Positions 16,335 to 24,007 are shown, counted from the first letter of the stretch. The stretch: 31,146 bases of DNA from Phycisphaerales bacterium (GCA_030680655.1 JAUXUZ010000204.1:1-31146); one strand, 5' to 3'. Notes: generated by a model not told the origin, from the sequence alone. Made by a program: numbers and translations.

Positions 16335-17326
16335 GCTGCTCGATAATGAACGAACCGCCTGCTGGCCCACCACATCGCCGCTGTGAGAATCAGCACGACA
16401 ACGAGCTGGATCCACGCCATGGCGCTGGCGTACCCCATCTGCTGGTACACAAACGCGTTGTCGTACAGGTGCATCGTGTAGAACAGGCCCGCGTCGTTCT
16501 GGCCGTCCTTGGTGCGGAAGAGGATGTACGGCTGGGCGAATACCTGGAGTGTGTTGATCGTCAGCACGATCACGTTGAACAGCACCACCGGCGAGATCAT
16601 CGGCAGCGTCACGCGGAAGAACCGGCCGACCACGCTCATGCCGTCAAGGCGGGCCGCCTCGTGGAGCTCCGCGGGCACCTCGTGAACCGCCGCGATGTAG
16701 ACGACCACTTGTTGCCCGATCGACCAGAGGCTCAGCAGCACCAGCGCGGGCACCGCCCACGCCCTGCTGGTGAGCCAGCTCGGCCCTTCAAGGCCGATCG
16801 CCCGGAGCCCCGCGTTCACCAGCCCGTACTCGCCGTTGAACAGCCAGGAGAAGACCACCGCGGTCGCCACCATCGGCACGAGTGTGGGGATGAAGATGCA
16901 CGCCTGCACCAACTTCCCGACACGCAGCCGGCCGCTCAGCGCGACCGCCAGCACGAGGCTCAGCGCCGTCGCGGCGGGGATAAAAACGAACGCAAAAAGC
17001 AGCGTGTTCCGCACGCTCAACCAGAACCGCGGGTCGTCCATCAGGCGCCGGTAGTTTCCAGCACCCACCCACACCGGCGACTCCAGCAGCGAGTAGTCGG
17101 TCAATGAGAAGTAGAGGCTCAGCCCCATCGGCAGCAGCACGAAGACCATGCCGCCGAGCAGCCAGGGGCTTGACCACGCCACCCCGGCAAAGGTGTGGCG
17201 GTGCCGCCGCAACCAGCTGCTGCGTTCTGCGCCATCCTGATTTGAGGTCTGAGCTTTCAGCTTTGCGCGTTCCTGCCTGATCCAGATTTGAACTGTGAAC
17301 GTTGAACCCTTGCCTTCTGCCGTCAA
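16331..17326 (-). CDS. Carbohydrate ABC transporter permease (MalF/UgpA type)
   Basis: Up to 331 residues with six predicted spans. The first is SPWLLGGMVFVLLPMGLSLY, followed by the periplasmic YFSLTDYSLLESP segment and a NYRRLMDD block characteristic of the family. The EAA loop is HEAARLDGMSVVGRFFRVTLP. The start is unsure: TTG at 17326 overlaps the stop of the binding protein gene as TTGA, but the first 38 or so codons look non-coding (lower GC, heptad repeats), and a TTG at 17212 may be the real start. No Shine-Dalgarno sequence decides it. Confidence 0.9.
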   Translation of the reverse strand: MTAEGKGSTFTVQIWIRQERAKLKAQTSNQDGAERSSWLRRHRHTFAGVAWSSPWLLGGMVFVLLPMGLSLYFSLTDYSLLESPVWVGAGNYRRLMDDPRFWLSVRNTLLFAFVFIPAATALSLVLAVALSGRLRVGKLVQACIFIPTLVPMVATAVVFSWLFNGEYGLVNAGLRAIGLEGPSWLTSRAWAVPALVLLSLWSIGQQVVVYIAAVHEVPAELHEAARLDGMSVVGRFFRVTLPMISPVVLFNVIVLTINTLQVFAQPYILFRTKDGQNDAGLFYTMHLYDNAFVYQQMGYASAMAWIQLVVVLILTAAMWWASRRFVHYRAA

Positions 17327-18705
17327 GTCCCCCCGTACCGCCGCGTCCGTTGCTCTACCACCCGATCGATGTACCCTTGCGCCCGCGACTGCACACCCTT
17401 CAGCGCTGTGTCCGCTTCAACCTCCAGCCGCCACATCCGCTGAACAGTGGCATCGAAGTCGTCCTTGATCTCCGGCCACGCGCGCGTCTTGGGCACCACG
17501 AAGGCGCGAGCCGAATCGGCCAGCGCGTTGTGCACGGCAAGACCGCGGTTCTTGTGCGCTTTGAAGAACCCGTCGCTCACCTTCACCAGCGGGCAGATCT
17601 TGCAGTGGGCCAGCGCCAGCCGCTCGGTGATATCCTGGCGCTGCGTGAAAGCGATGAACTTCATTGCTGCCTCTGGGTGCTTGGCCCCGCGCGGGATGCA
17701 CAGCACGTCGGTGTCCACCAGCGCCACGGGGTTCGCTACGTCGTAGATGTCAGCGGCGCACGGCATCGGGGCTACCCCGTAGTTCAGCCCCGGCGCGAAC
17801 TCTTCAACCATGTTCGCCAGCCACGGACCCTGGATCTCCATCGCGACCTTGCCGGCCAGGAACGCGTTCTGCGGCGTGTTGTAGTTGCCAAAGCCCTGGC
17901 GGAACAGCTCCAGCGCCTTGGCCGCCTCGGTGTCGGTGCCACCAAAGCCGCGCACGGTCCGCTGCAGCCAGCGGTAGGCGGCCGCGTGCTGGGGAAGGTC
18001 GATGGTCGCCCGCTCGGTGACTTCGTCGAAGATGCTCGCGCCGAAGTGGTACCCCCAGATCCAGCTCCACCACCCCGGCTCCCCATGAAGGAACCCGGAC
18101 TGGACGACCGACCCGCTCTCGTTCCTCTTCGTGAGCGCCGCGTGTGCCGACTCGAGCTCCTCGATCGTTCTCGGCGGCCGGGCCGGGTCGAGCCCCGCCT
18201 CGGCGAAGAGCTTCTTGTTGTAGTACATCGCCAGCGTGCCGGCGGTGTTGACGACGCCGTACCACTTCCGATCGGCACCGCGCCCGGTGGTCATCACCTC
18301 CTGGATGCCGCGCCGGTACTGGTCGAGCCGCAGCCCCTCGCGTGCGGCCAGTTCGTCGAGCCGCAGGATCGCACCGCTCTCGGCGTACGCCGGCACGTTG
18401 AAGTTCCACAGCCCCACAAGGTCGGGGGGCGTGCCGCCGGCAATGGCGATCAACGCCTTCTGCCCGATGTTGCCGGTGACGAAGTAGCGGACGAACACGT
18501 CGCGCTGCGAGCCGTTGAACTCGTCAACGACCTGCTGCATCGCCTTCCCCTCGTGCCCGGTCCACTTCTCCCAGTAGTCGATGACCACGGCGCCCTTTGG
18601 GGCATCGTCACCCCCGCCGCGCGGCCCAAAGGCGACAAAGCCCGCCGCGGCGGCGCCCATGGCGCCCAGCACTACGCGGCGTGAGATGTCGGCAGCGTTG
18701 GCCAT
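17323..18705 (-). CDS. Extracellular solute-binding protein of a sugar ABC transporter, Tat signal
   Basis: A 460-residue family-1 solute-binding protein. The N-terminus ISRRVVLGAMGAAAAGF is a twin-arginine signal. The mature part begins VVIDYWEKWTGHEGKAMQ, then VVDEFNGSQ and ALIAIAGGTPPDLVGLWN, the usual lobe-1 pattern, with AEAGLDPARPPRTIEELE and GKVAMEIQGPWLANM further on. It should capture an oligosaccharide in the periplasm and deliver it to the two permeases, whose first gene overlaps its stop codon. GTG at 18738 is an alternative start. No ATPase gene is in the cluster, so a shared MsmX/UgpC-type ATPase encoded elsewhere is likely. Confidence 0.92.
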   Translation of the reverse strand: MANAADISRRVVLGAMGAAAAGFVAFGPRGGGDDAPKGAVVIDYWEKWTGHEGKAMQQVVDEFNGSQRDVFVRYFVTGNIGQKALIAIAGGTPPDLVGLWNFNVPAYAESGAILRLDELAAREGLRLDQYRRGIQEVMTTGRGADRKWYGVVNTAGTLAMYYNKKLFAEAGLDPARPPRTIEELESAHAALTKRNESGSVVQSGFLHGEPGWWSWIWGYHFGASIFDEVTERATIDLPQHAAAYRWLQRTVRGFGGTDTEAAKALELFRQGFGNYNTPQNAFLAGKVAMEIQGPWLANMVEEFAPGLNYGVAPMPCAADIYDVANPVALVDTDVLCIPRGAKHPEAAMKFIAFTQRQDITERLALAHCKICPLVKVSDGFFKAHKNRGLAVHNALADSARAFVVPKTRAWPEIKDDFDATVQRMWRLEVEADTALKGVQSRAQGYIDRVVEQRTRRYGGT

Positions 18706-18778
18706 AAGAAGAGTGTACCGATCAGCGCAGGAACTCACCGCCGGCCCGGCGCGCGGCGATCACACTCCGGCGGCACGG

Positions 18779-19159
18779 TCAGCGGTTCGATGCCGACTTG
18801 TTCTTCGCGGCGTCTTCTTTCAGCGCGTTGATCTCGGCGACGAGCTTCTGCCACTGCTTGTCGTTGACGAGCACACCGCTCAGCTCGCCGGTCTTCGGGT
18901 TGCGGATGCCCTGCGTCGGGTCGAGCAATCCGTCCTTGCCCAGAAGCTCGCGCGTCAAGCGCCCGCGTAGCATGCTCACCGTTTCGCCCGTGTCCGTGTA
19001 GCGGATGGTCACTTCCTCGGTCAGCGCATCGCCGCTCATGGCGCCGTCGTCGCTCGACCGCATACGCATGAACGTGACCACAGAGGCGAGGACAACGACA
19101 CCGGCGAACGCCCATCCCAGCCATGGGCGGGCGTTGAGTTGGTCTCGGATGCTTGACAT
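18779..19159 (-). CDS. Small single-pass membrane protein, unknown function
   Basis: A 126-residue protein with a short N-terminal segment (MSSIRDQLNARPWLGW), one membrane span at about residues 14-31 and a soluble C-terminal part of about 90 residues that ends in a charged helix (KLVAEINALKEDAAKNK). It contains TIRYTDTGETV and RNPKTGELSG but no motif I recognise. GGGAG with 7-nt spacing supports the start. It lies 31 nt after the pseudopilin gene, and the two start regions are similar, so a role beside the pseudopilin in a type II secretion-like machine is possible but only inferred. Confidence 0.75.
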   Translation of the reverse strand: MSSIRDQLNARPWLGWAFAGVVVLASVVTFMRMRSSDDGAMSGDALTEEVTIRYTDTGETVSMLRGRLTRELLGKDGLLDPTQGIRNPKTGELSGVLVNDKQWQKLVAEINALKEDAAKNKSASNR

Positions 19160-19190
19160 GTGCGTGCTCCCATTGTTTGCCGCGATTCAG

Positions 19191-20045
19191 TTAGGGGTAC
19201 AGGTGACCCCAGTTCCAGAACTGAGCGTACGAGCCGTACGGGTCGCCCATGAGGTAGTACTCGGTGTAGGGCATCAGACGCACGCTGGTATCGCCGAAGA
19301 GCAGGTTGTTGGTGCCCGAACGGCCACCGCTGGTGGATCCGTCGCCGAGCTTGATCTCGCGGTCCTGGTGCCGGGGAAACTCGTCAAGGGCGTCGATCGC
19401 CCAGACGACCCAGTTCGGGTTGCGCATCTTCGCAAACGACACACCCGCAACGCCGTACGAGCGGCCGTTGTTCGAACCGGGCGCAGAATCATTGAACCAG
19501 TATTCGTTCCACCGCACCTGATTCTCAGGGACAAGTTCCGATGGCGACCACGTGTAGAAGCCGCGGGCACCGCTCTGGAGGTACTGCACGTTGCTCGGGT
19601 TGCGGACCGAGCGGATGCCCTTGGCGGTCGGGCACTCAAAGAACTTCTGGATTGAAGGATCGACCCTGCGCCTGTCCTGAGGGGGCGTGTTCCCGGTGTA
19701 GTCGGTGGCGTCCCAGACGCGGCGCCCACCGAGGTACTCCTCGAGGATCAGCGGCACGCGCGTCATGTCCGAGATGAGCGGCGCAGCCGGGCTGGGCCGG
19801 AACAGCACATCGATGAACTTCGGGTCCTTCATGTCGTTGCCGTACATGGTGACGCCGTAGCCCATCTGCTTCATGTTGCTGGCGCAGACGACCGTCCACG
19901 CAGACCTGCGGGCGCTTGTCAGTGCGGGCAGCAGGATGCTCACCAGGAGGGCGATGATGGCGATGACGACCAGCAGCTCGATCAGGGTGAAGCCGTGCCG
20001 CTCCGGTGTCCGCTGTGATTTCGACGATACGGATGCGATGCCCAT
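19191..20045 (-). CDS. Type II secretion/pilin-like prepilin (planctomycete pseudopilin)
   Basis: A 284-residue protein with a class III signal: 18 residues ending RHG, cleavage before Phe19, then FTLIELLVVIAIIALLVSIL, the methylated hydrophobic helix of pseudopilins. The Glu at +5 is present. The body has the planctomycete pattern (CASNMKQMGYGVTMYGND near the helix, NNLLFGDTSVRLMP near the end) seen in the large H-X9-DG family, but the final His-X9-Asp-Gly is altered to ending GDT. AGGAG seven bases before the ATG fixes the start; longer in-frame starts are poor. It sits between the GH94 gene and the transporter genes, all co-directional. Confidence 0.85.
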   Translation of the reverse strand: MGIASVSSKSQRTPERHGFTLIELLVVIAIIALLVSILLPALTSARRSAWTVVCASNMKQMGYGVTMYGNDMKDPKFIDVLFRPSPAAPLISDMTRVPLILEEYLGGRRVWDATDYTGNTPPQDRRRVDPSIQKFFECPTAKGIRSVRNPSNVQYLQSGARGFYTWSPSELVPENQVRWNEYWFNDSAPGSNNGRSYGVAGVSFAKMRNPNWVVWAIDALDEFPRHQDREIKLGDGSTSGGRSGTNNLLFGDTSVRLMPYTEYYLMGDPYGSYAQFWNWGHLYP

Positions 20046-20083
20046 GTGCCTGCTCCTGGTGTCCACCACCATGAATCCGCGAA

Positions 20084-22612
20084 TCACCGCCGCCGCGCCC
20101 GGCCGCTGACGCTTGCCGACTGCGCGCTCTTCTCCGCCCCCTTCTGTCCGTTCGTGCCCCACCGGCACTCCAGTTCCACATTCTCCGCGTTTGCTCCGCC
20201 GACCTGAGCCAGCATCTCGGCCGTGACGATCCCCGAAGGGACTTCCCGGCCGTTCATCGTGACGGTGCACTTTGCGCCGGGTGAGAAGTCCGCCGCGTCA
20301 AACCGCACACGGATCGGACGCCCGCGGTACGTGCGCGTGACATCGACCTTGCCCATGCTCTTCGCAGGGCAAGGATCGACCACGAGCCCCTCGAGCGTTG
20401 GTCGCAGCCCGACCATCCACTCGAGCGCAACCTTGTGCAGCCAAGACGCGGATCCTGAGTACCACGTCCAGCCGGCCCGGCCGGGCATCTCACTCAGCGG
20501 CCCGTCAACGTTGCCCGGCAGAACGTAAGGCTCGGCCCAGTACTTCTCGGGGTTGCTCTCCCCTTCGCAGCGCGAAGGGGGGCTGATCGAACCCCAGATC
20601 TTCTCGACGCTCGCGGCGTCCTTGAGCTTGCAGGCCGTCAGCAGCGCCCATGTGGCCGCGTGCATGTAGACGCCGCCGTTCTCGCGCGCCCCGGGCGCGT
20701 ACCTGGTGACGTAGCCGATGCTGGCATCGGGCACGGTGTACGCGGGTGCCAGCAGCAGCGGGCCGTAGTCACTCAGCAGCTTCTCGCGCACACTCGCCCA
20801 CGCGGCCTCGGCCCGGTCGTCGGGCGCGCCGTCGCACATGATGGCCCATGTCTGGGCGTTGAGGTGGATCTTGCCCTCGGCGCTGCTCGATGCGCCGACC
20901 CAGTCGCCGTTGTCCTTGGTGCCGTATCGGTACCACCCCCCCGCGTCATCCCATGCGTGATCGTTGATCGCCTTGAGGTACCCGTTCCGTCGTGCGTTGA
21001 AGTCGCTCGCCTCGCTCGTCTGTCCGCTGTGGTCCAGAATCGTCGCCCAGTCGCGCAGCAGGTAGGCCAGGAACCACCCCAGCCAGACGCTCTCGCCCTT
21101 CTCACCCACGCCCATCGCGCTCAGACCGTCGTTCCAGTCGCACGAGCCGATGAGCGGGATGCCGCGCGGGCTGGTCCGCTTGAACGCCCGCCCGAACGAC
21201 CGCATGCAGTGGTCCAGAAGATCGGTCTTCAACTTCGGGTCGTCGCGGAAACCGATCATGCGATCGCGCAGGACGCCGTAGTCGCCGGTCTCTTTGATGT
21301 ACGAAGCAACCAGCATCGGCAGCCAGAGGTAGTCGTCGCTGCAGGCGGTGTGGTTGCCAAAGTCCGCCAGCGCGTGCCACCAGTGGTTCACGCTGCCGTC
21401 GGTGAACTGGCGGGTCGCGGCGAGGTGAATATGGTCAAGGCACTTGCGCGGAGCGAGCGCCAGCCACACGTGCGTGTCCTGCAATTGGTCGCGGAAGCCG
21501 AAGGCTCCCGACTGCTGGTAGTACCCCGTGCGCCCCCACAAGCGGCCGGCAATCGCCTGGTAGGGCAACCACGTGCCCACCATCGCGTCAAAGTCGGGCC
21601 GCTCGGTCTCGACGCGCGCCGGAGCGAGCAACTCGTCCCACTTGCCGAGGGCGCCTTCGAGCGCCCCGGCAGCCGCAGCCGGTGATGCGAACTTGTCAAG
21701 CGTTGCGCAGCAGGCCTGCTCGTCGCTGCCGATCGCCAGCACAAAGTGCATCGAGGTGGTCTGCCCGGGGGCCAGTGTGAGATCGCCGCCGAGAGCGCAG
21801 GCAGCGTCACCGAAGCGGCCAAACTTGCCGTCCGTGGGGATCGCGCCGGTCATCGCCGCGGGCTTGAAGACCTGGCCGTAGCGACCCAGGAACGCACGCT
21901 TGTCGGCCAGCACCAGGTCCTTGTCGAACTTCACCCCGCCGACCGCGAACCCGGCGACGTACGGCCAGGGCTGGTTCCAGTGCTGCTTCTCGCTCTTGGG
22001 TGGGATGTCCCACATGTTCTTCGTCGCCAGCACGGCCCGACGCTTGGCGTCGTGCCAGGTGGTGAAAAAGAGCCGGTGGAACTCGCGCTTGGTATCGGGC
22101 GCAACGCCGCAGCACCACTCGAACCATGAGGCGACCCTCAGGCGGCGCGGCCTGCCGCTGGCGTTGGAGAGCTTCACCAGCCAGACCTCGGCGGCGTCGT
22201 CGGGGGCGACGGTCAATGTCCACTCGACTTCAACGCCGTTGGCCGACGTCTTGAAAGTCGTTGCGCCGAGCTCGTGCGTGCACGAGTAGCCCTCCTGCTC
22301 GTGCCAGGTGGGGGCCGGCGTCGCCGACCAGACCTGCCCGCTGTCAAGATCGGCGATGTAGATGAACTTGCCGTGCGTGTCGCGGGCGAGGTCCATCTCC
22401 CATCGCGTCAGCACGCAGTGCTGGGCGTCGTCGAACCACGAGAACCCGCCGCCGTTCTGGCTGATCACCGTGCCGAAGCGCCCGTTGCTGATGACGTTGC
22501 ACCAGGGCATAGGCGTCTTGTGGTCGCGGATGGTGAAGGCGCCCGCCGGACGACCACCCGTTTCGCCCGCGATGCCAGTCGAGATGAACTCGCCGTACTT
22601 GTTTCCGAGCAT
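20084..22612 (-). CDS. GH94 glycoside phosphorylase (cellobiose phosphorylase-like)
   Basis: An 842-residue cytoplasmic enzyme without signal peptide. It starts NKYGEFIS, typical of the family's N-terminal beta sandwich, and shows TPMPWCNVISNGRFGTVIS, QQSGAFGFRDQLQDTHV, SCDWNDGLSAMG with the catalytic acid Asp495, TRYAPGARENGGVYMHAATW, GRAGWTWYSGSASWLHKV and GLRPTLEGLVVDPC. GH94 enzymes split beta-glucosidic disaccharides or oligosaccharides with phosphate to yield a sugar 1-phosphate; the exact substrate (cellobiose, laminaribiose, chitobiose or other) cannot be read here. GGGAAGG lies upstream of the start. It is the first gene of the transporter operon and follows a LacI-operator-type promoter. 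A short palindrome interrupts its C-terminal half in frame. Confidence 0.93.
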   Translation of the reverse strand: MLGNKYGEFISTGIAGETGGRPAGAFTIRDHKTPMPWCNVISNGRFGTVISQNGGGFSWFDDAQHCVLTRWEMDLARDTHGKFIYIADLDSGQVWSATPAPTWHEQEGYSCTHELGATTFKTSANGVEVEWTLTVAPDDAAEVWLVKLSNASGRPRRLRVASWFEWCCGVAPDTKREFHRLFFTTWHDAKRRAVLATKNMWDIPPKSEKQHWNQPWPYVAGFAVGGVKFDKDLVLADKRAFLGRYGQVFKPAAMTGAIPTDGKFGRFGDAACALGGDLTLAPGQTTSMHFVLAIGSDEQACCATLDKFASPAAAAGALEGALGKWDELLAPARVETERPDFDAMVGTWLPYQAIAGRLWGRTGYYQQSGAFGFRDQLQDTHVWLALAPRKCLDHIHLAATRQFTDGSVNHWWHALADFGNHTACSDDYLWLPMLVASYIKETGDYGVLRDRMIGFRDDPKLKTDLLDHCMRSFGRAFKRTSPRGIPLIGSCDWNDGLSAMGVGEKGESVWLGWFLAYLLRDWATILDHSGQTSEASDFNARRNGYLKAINDHAWDDAGGWYRYGTKDNGDWVGASSSAEGKIHLNAQTWAIMCDGAPDDRAEAAWASVREKLLSDYGPLLLAPAYTVPDASIGYVTRYAPGARENGGVYMHAATWALLTACKLKDAASVEKIWGSISPPSRCEGESNPEKYWAEPYVLPGNVDGPLSEMPGRAGWTWYSGSASWLHKVALEWMVGLRPTLEGLVVDPCPAKSMGKVDVTRTYRGRPIRVRFDAADFSPGAKCTVTMNGREVPSGIVTAEMLAQVGGANAENVELECRWGTNGQKGAEKSAQSASVSGRARRR
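20560..20580. repeat. Perfect 9-bp palindromic element inside the GH94 gene
   Basis: CCCCTTCGC, a 3-nt AGC loop and GCGAAGGGG form a perfect hairpin. On the coding strand it reads PPSRCEGES in frame, a peptide typical of REP-like elements inserted in genes and not of GH94 enzymes. Its copies elsewhere in the genome cannot be checked here. Confidence 0.55.
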
Positions 22613-22764
22613 GACGCTTTACCTTCCCAGCGCCGCAGGCACTGACTGCACCTTTGGCATGCCCACCCCCCAATTCGCTTTGATGCCAGGCAGATCACCC
22701 GGCGACCAGCTCGATGCACGCGCTACGCGGTCCGCTTCGGCCGCGTACTCCCAAGTCCGAGGCA
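22613..22764 (-). other. Leader of the GH94 operon, with a possible 48-codon upstream ORF
   Basis: From the expected transcription start near 22771 to the GH94 start codon there are about 155 nt. An ATG at 22765, only about six bases from the expected start site, opens 48 codons (MPRTWEYAAEADRVARASSW and onward) and stops at 22619, six bases before the GH94 ATG. It could be a nearly leaderless upstream peptide coupled to GH94, or chance in GC-rich DNA. I see no strong hairpin here. Confidence 0.3.
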
Positions 22765-22806
22765 TGTAAGCGTTTCCATTATGCACGACGAAGCACCGAT
22801 TGTCAA
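22765..22806 (-). promoter_or_regulatory. Promoter with LacI-type operator of the GH94-ABC operon
   Basis: On the minus strand, TTGACA (22806-22801), exactly 17 nt and CATAAT (22783-22778) form a near-consensus sigma-70-type promoter. The 14-mer TGGAAACGCTTACA (22778-22765) begins on the last base of the -10 box. It fits the LacI-family pattern TGNAANCGNTNNCA and covers the transcription start, where a repressor would block initiation until an inducing sugar appears. Confidence 0.75.
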
Positions 22807-22950
22807 ACCCGGTCCCCAGGAAGTCTCCTCCTCCAAGCGGGGCGAACAACTGACAAGTTGTCCACTGGCCATCCACCGCATCAAACGAGAAACTGAGCGG
22901 GCATCGCAAAGCGGTCGCTTGCCAGGCGGATTGAACAGTGCCGAAAGCAA

Positions 22951-22977
22951 GCGGCCCAGGCTGTTGGCCTGGGCCGC
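22951..22977 (-). terminator. Intrinsic terminator after the PEP-CTERM gene
   Basis: GCGGCCCAGGC and GCCTGGGCCGC form a perfect 11-bp stem with a 5-nt loop, 54 nt after the stop of the gene ending at 23031. On the minus strand it is followed by TTGCTTTC, a modest U tract. Confidence 0.75.
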
Positions 22978-23030
22978 CTGAAGAAAACGATTGCTCACCG
23001 ATCCCCTTGGATCGGTGCCGGTGCTGCGAT

Positions 23031-23876
23031 TCAGCGGCGGCGGCGGAGGGCGGTGAGGCCACTCAGCGCGAGAAGGCCCATCGAAGCGGGCGTCGGGACG
23101 ACCGAGCCGATGGTGATGTTGGCGTACTCGCCGTCAAAGTAGTTGCCGACGCCAAGAACGGGGACGTTCTGGAAGCGGAAACCGATGGCGGTGCCGGCCT
23201 GCAGGCCGTTGGGCCAGGCCGAACCCTGATCCCAAGACGTCAGGTTGCTGATGCGGTAGTTGCCGCTGGACTCGTCGAGGATCGACGCCTGGTAGCTGGC
23301 CAGTGAGCCAGCGCCGAGCGCGCCGGGGGCGAAGTAGTCAAAGCGGACGGTGTACCAGCCGTTCATCGTCAGCGCGGGAAAGCTGGCGTTGCTGCCGTTG
23401 CCCTCAGCAAGCAGGCTGAAGCCTGCGCCCATGCCGCCGACGAACGCCGTGCCGCCCGAGGTGGTGAAGATGCCGCCATCATCGTACGGGTTCGTGGCGC
23501 CGCCCTGCAGGAACCAGAGGCCACCCTCGGTGCTGTTCGAACCGTTGGGGAGCACGGGGTCCGTGCTGTGGGCCATGCGGTGGCGATAGGTAATGCTGAA
23601 CGACGAGACGCCGTCGTAGGCGTAGTCGGTCGCACCGCCATCGGTTGACAGGAACGCGAACGAACGGTTGGCGAAGTCGCCCCCGCCCGGCGCGTCGTTA
23701 GCGATCGTCTCCTGCATACGAGCGCCGACGAGGCCGTCGTTGTTCCAGATTCTCGTCGCGGGGAAGCCGTTGAAGCCGTTCCCGTAGACGATGTGCAGGC
23801 CGTTTACGCCAGCCAACTGTGCGGACGCCGTTCCGGCCATAGCGGCCAGAGCCAATGTGATAACGATCGATCGCAT
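23031..23876 (-). CDS. Secreted PEP-CTERM-type surface protein
   Basis: A 281-residue protein. A signal peptide (MRSIVITLALAAMAGTASAQ) precedes a beta-rich, Gly/Ser/Asn-rich domain with YGNGFNGFPATRIWNNDGL, SFSITYRHRMAHSTDP, NGWYTVRFDYFAPG and DGEYANITIGSV. The last 23 residues are a sorting tail: VPTPASMG, a hydrophobic helix LLALSGLTAL and a final RRRR, processed by exosortase in this class. GGGAGG with good spacing supports the start. Function is not known; the layout suggests an extracellular lectin-like sandwich. It has its own promoter, a structured leader and its own terminator, and shares an operator type with the GH94 operon. Confidence 0.85.
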   Translation of the reverse strand: MRSIVITLALAAMAGTASAQLAGVNGLHIVYGNGFNGFPATRIWNNDGLVGARMQETIANDAPGGGDFANRSFAFLSTDGGATDYAYDGVSSFSITYRHRMAHSTDPVLPNGSNSTEGGLWFLQGGATNPYDDGGIFTTSGGTAFVGGMGAGFSLLAEGNGSNASFPALTMNGWYTVRFDYFAPGALGAGSLASYQASILDESSGNYRISNLTSWDQGSAWPNGLQAGTAIGFRFQNVPVLGVGNYFDGEYANITIGSVVPTPASMGLLALSGLTALRRRR

Positions 23877-23896
23877 GACAAACCTCCCATAGGCCC

Positions 23897-23969
23897 ACGG
23901 ATGCGATGAGAGACTCTCCGACCCGGGGCCTGACACTCCCATGTCTACCCGTGTCGTTTTCGCATCCGT
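23897..23969 (-). ncRNA. Structured 5' leader of the PEP-CTERM gene (candidate cis-regulatory RNA)
   Basis: ACGGATGCGA and TCGCATCCGT, 10 of 10 paired and separated by 53 nt, would close a stem from the first bases of the transcript to just before the Shine-Dalgarno sequence. Inside lie GACAC/GTGTC arms and a GAGA/TCTC hairpin, giving a multi-branched fold. I do not match it to a known riboswitch. Confidence 0.5.
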
Positions 23970-24007
23970 AAGCGATTTCAATATGCACACGTTGGCGTGT
24001 CTGTCAA
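23967..24007 (-). promoter_or_regulatory. Promoter with LacI-type operator of the PEP-CTERM gene
   Basis: On the minus strand, TTGACA (24007-24002), 16 nt and CATATT (23985-23980) form a good promoter. TGAAATCGCTTACG (23980-23967) begins on the last base of the -10 box and matches 13 of 14 positions of the LacI-family pattern. Its last three bases overlap the 5' arm of the leader stem. A small inverted repeat (ACACG/CGTGT) also lies between -35 and -10. Confidence 0.7.

Noticed and set aside
22619..23062. A 147-codon minus-strand open frame before the GH94 gene
   Set aside because: It begins inside the PEP-CTERM gene and runs through a strong terminator hairpin and then through the TTGACA/CATAAT promoter, so the long version cannot be a gene.
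23897..23969. Known riboswitch such as c-di-GMP-I in the PEP-CTERM leader
   Set aside because: The conserved core bases of that class are absent; the element is kept as an unassigned structured leader.
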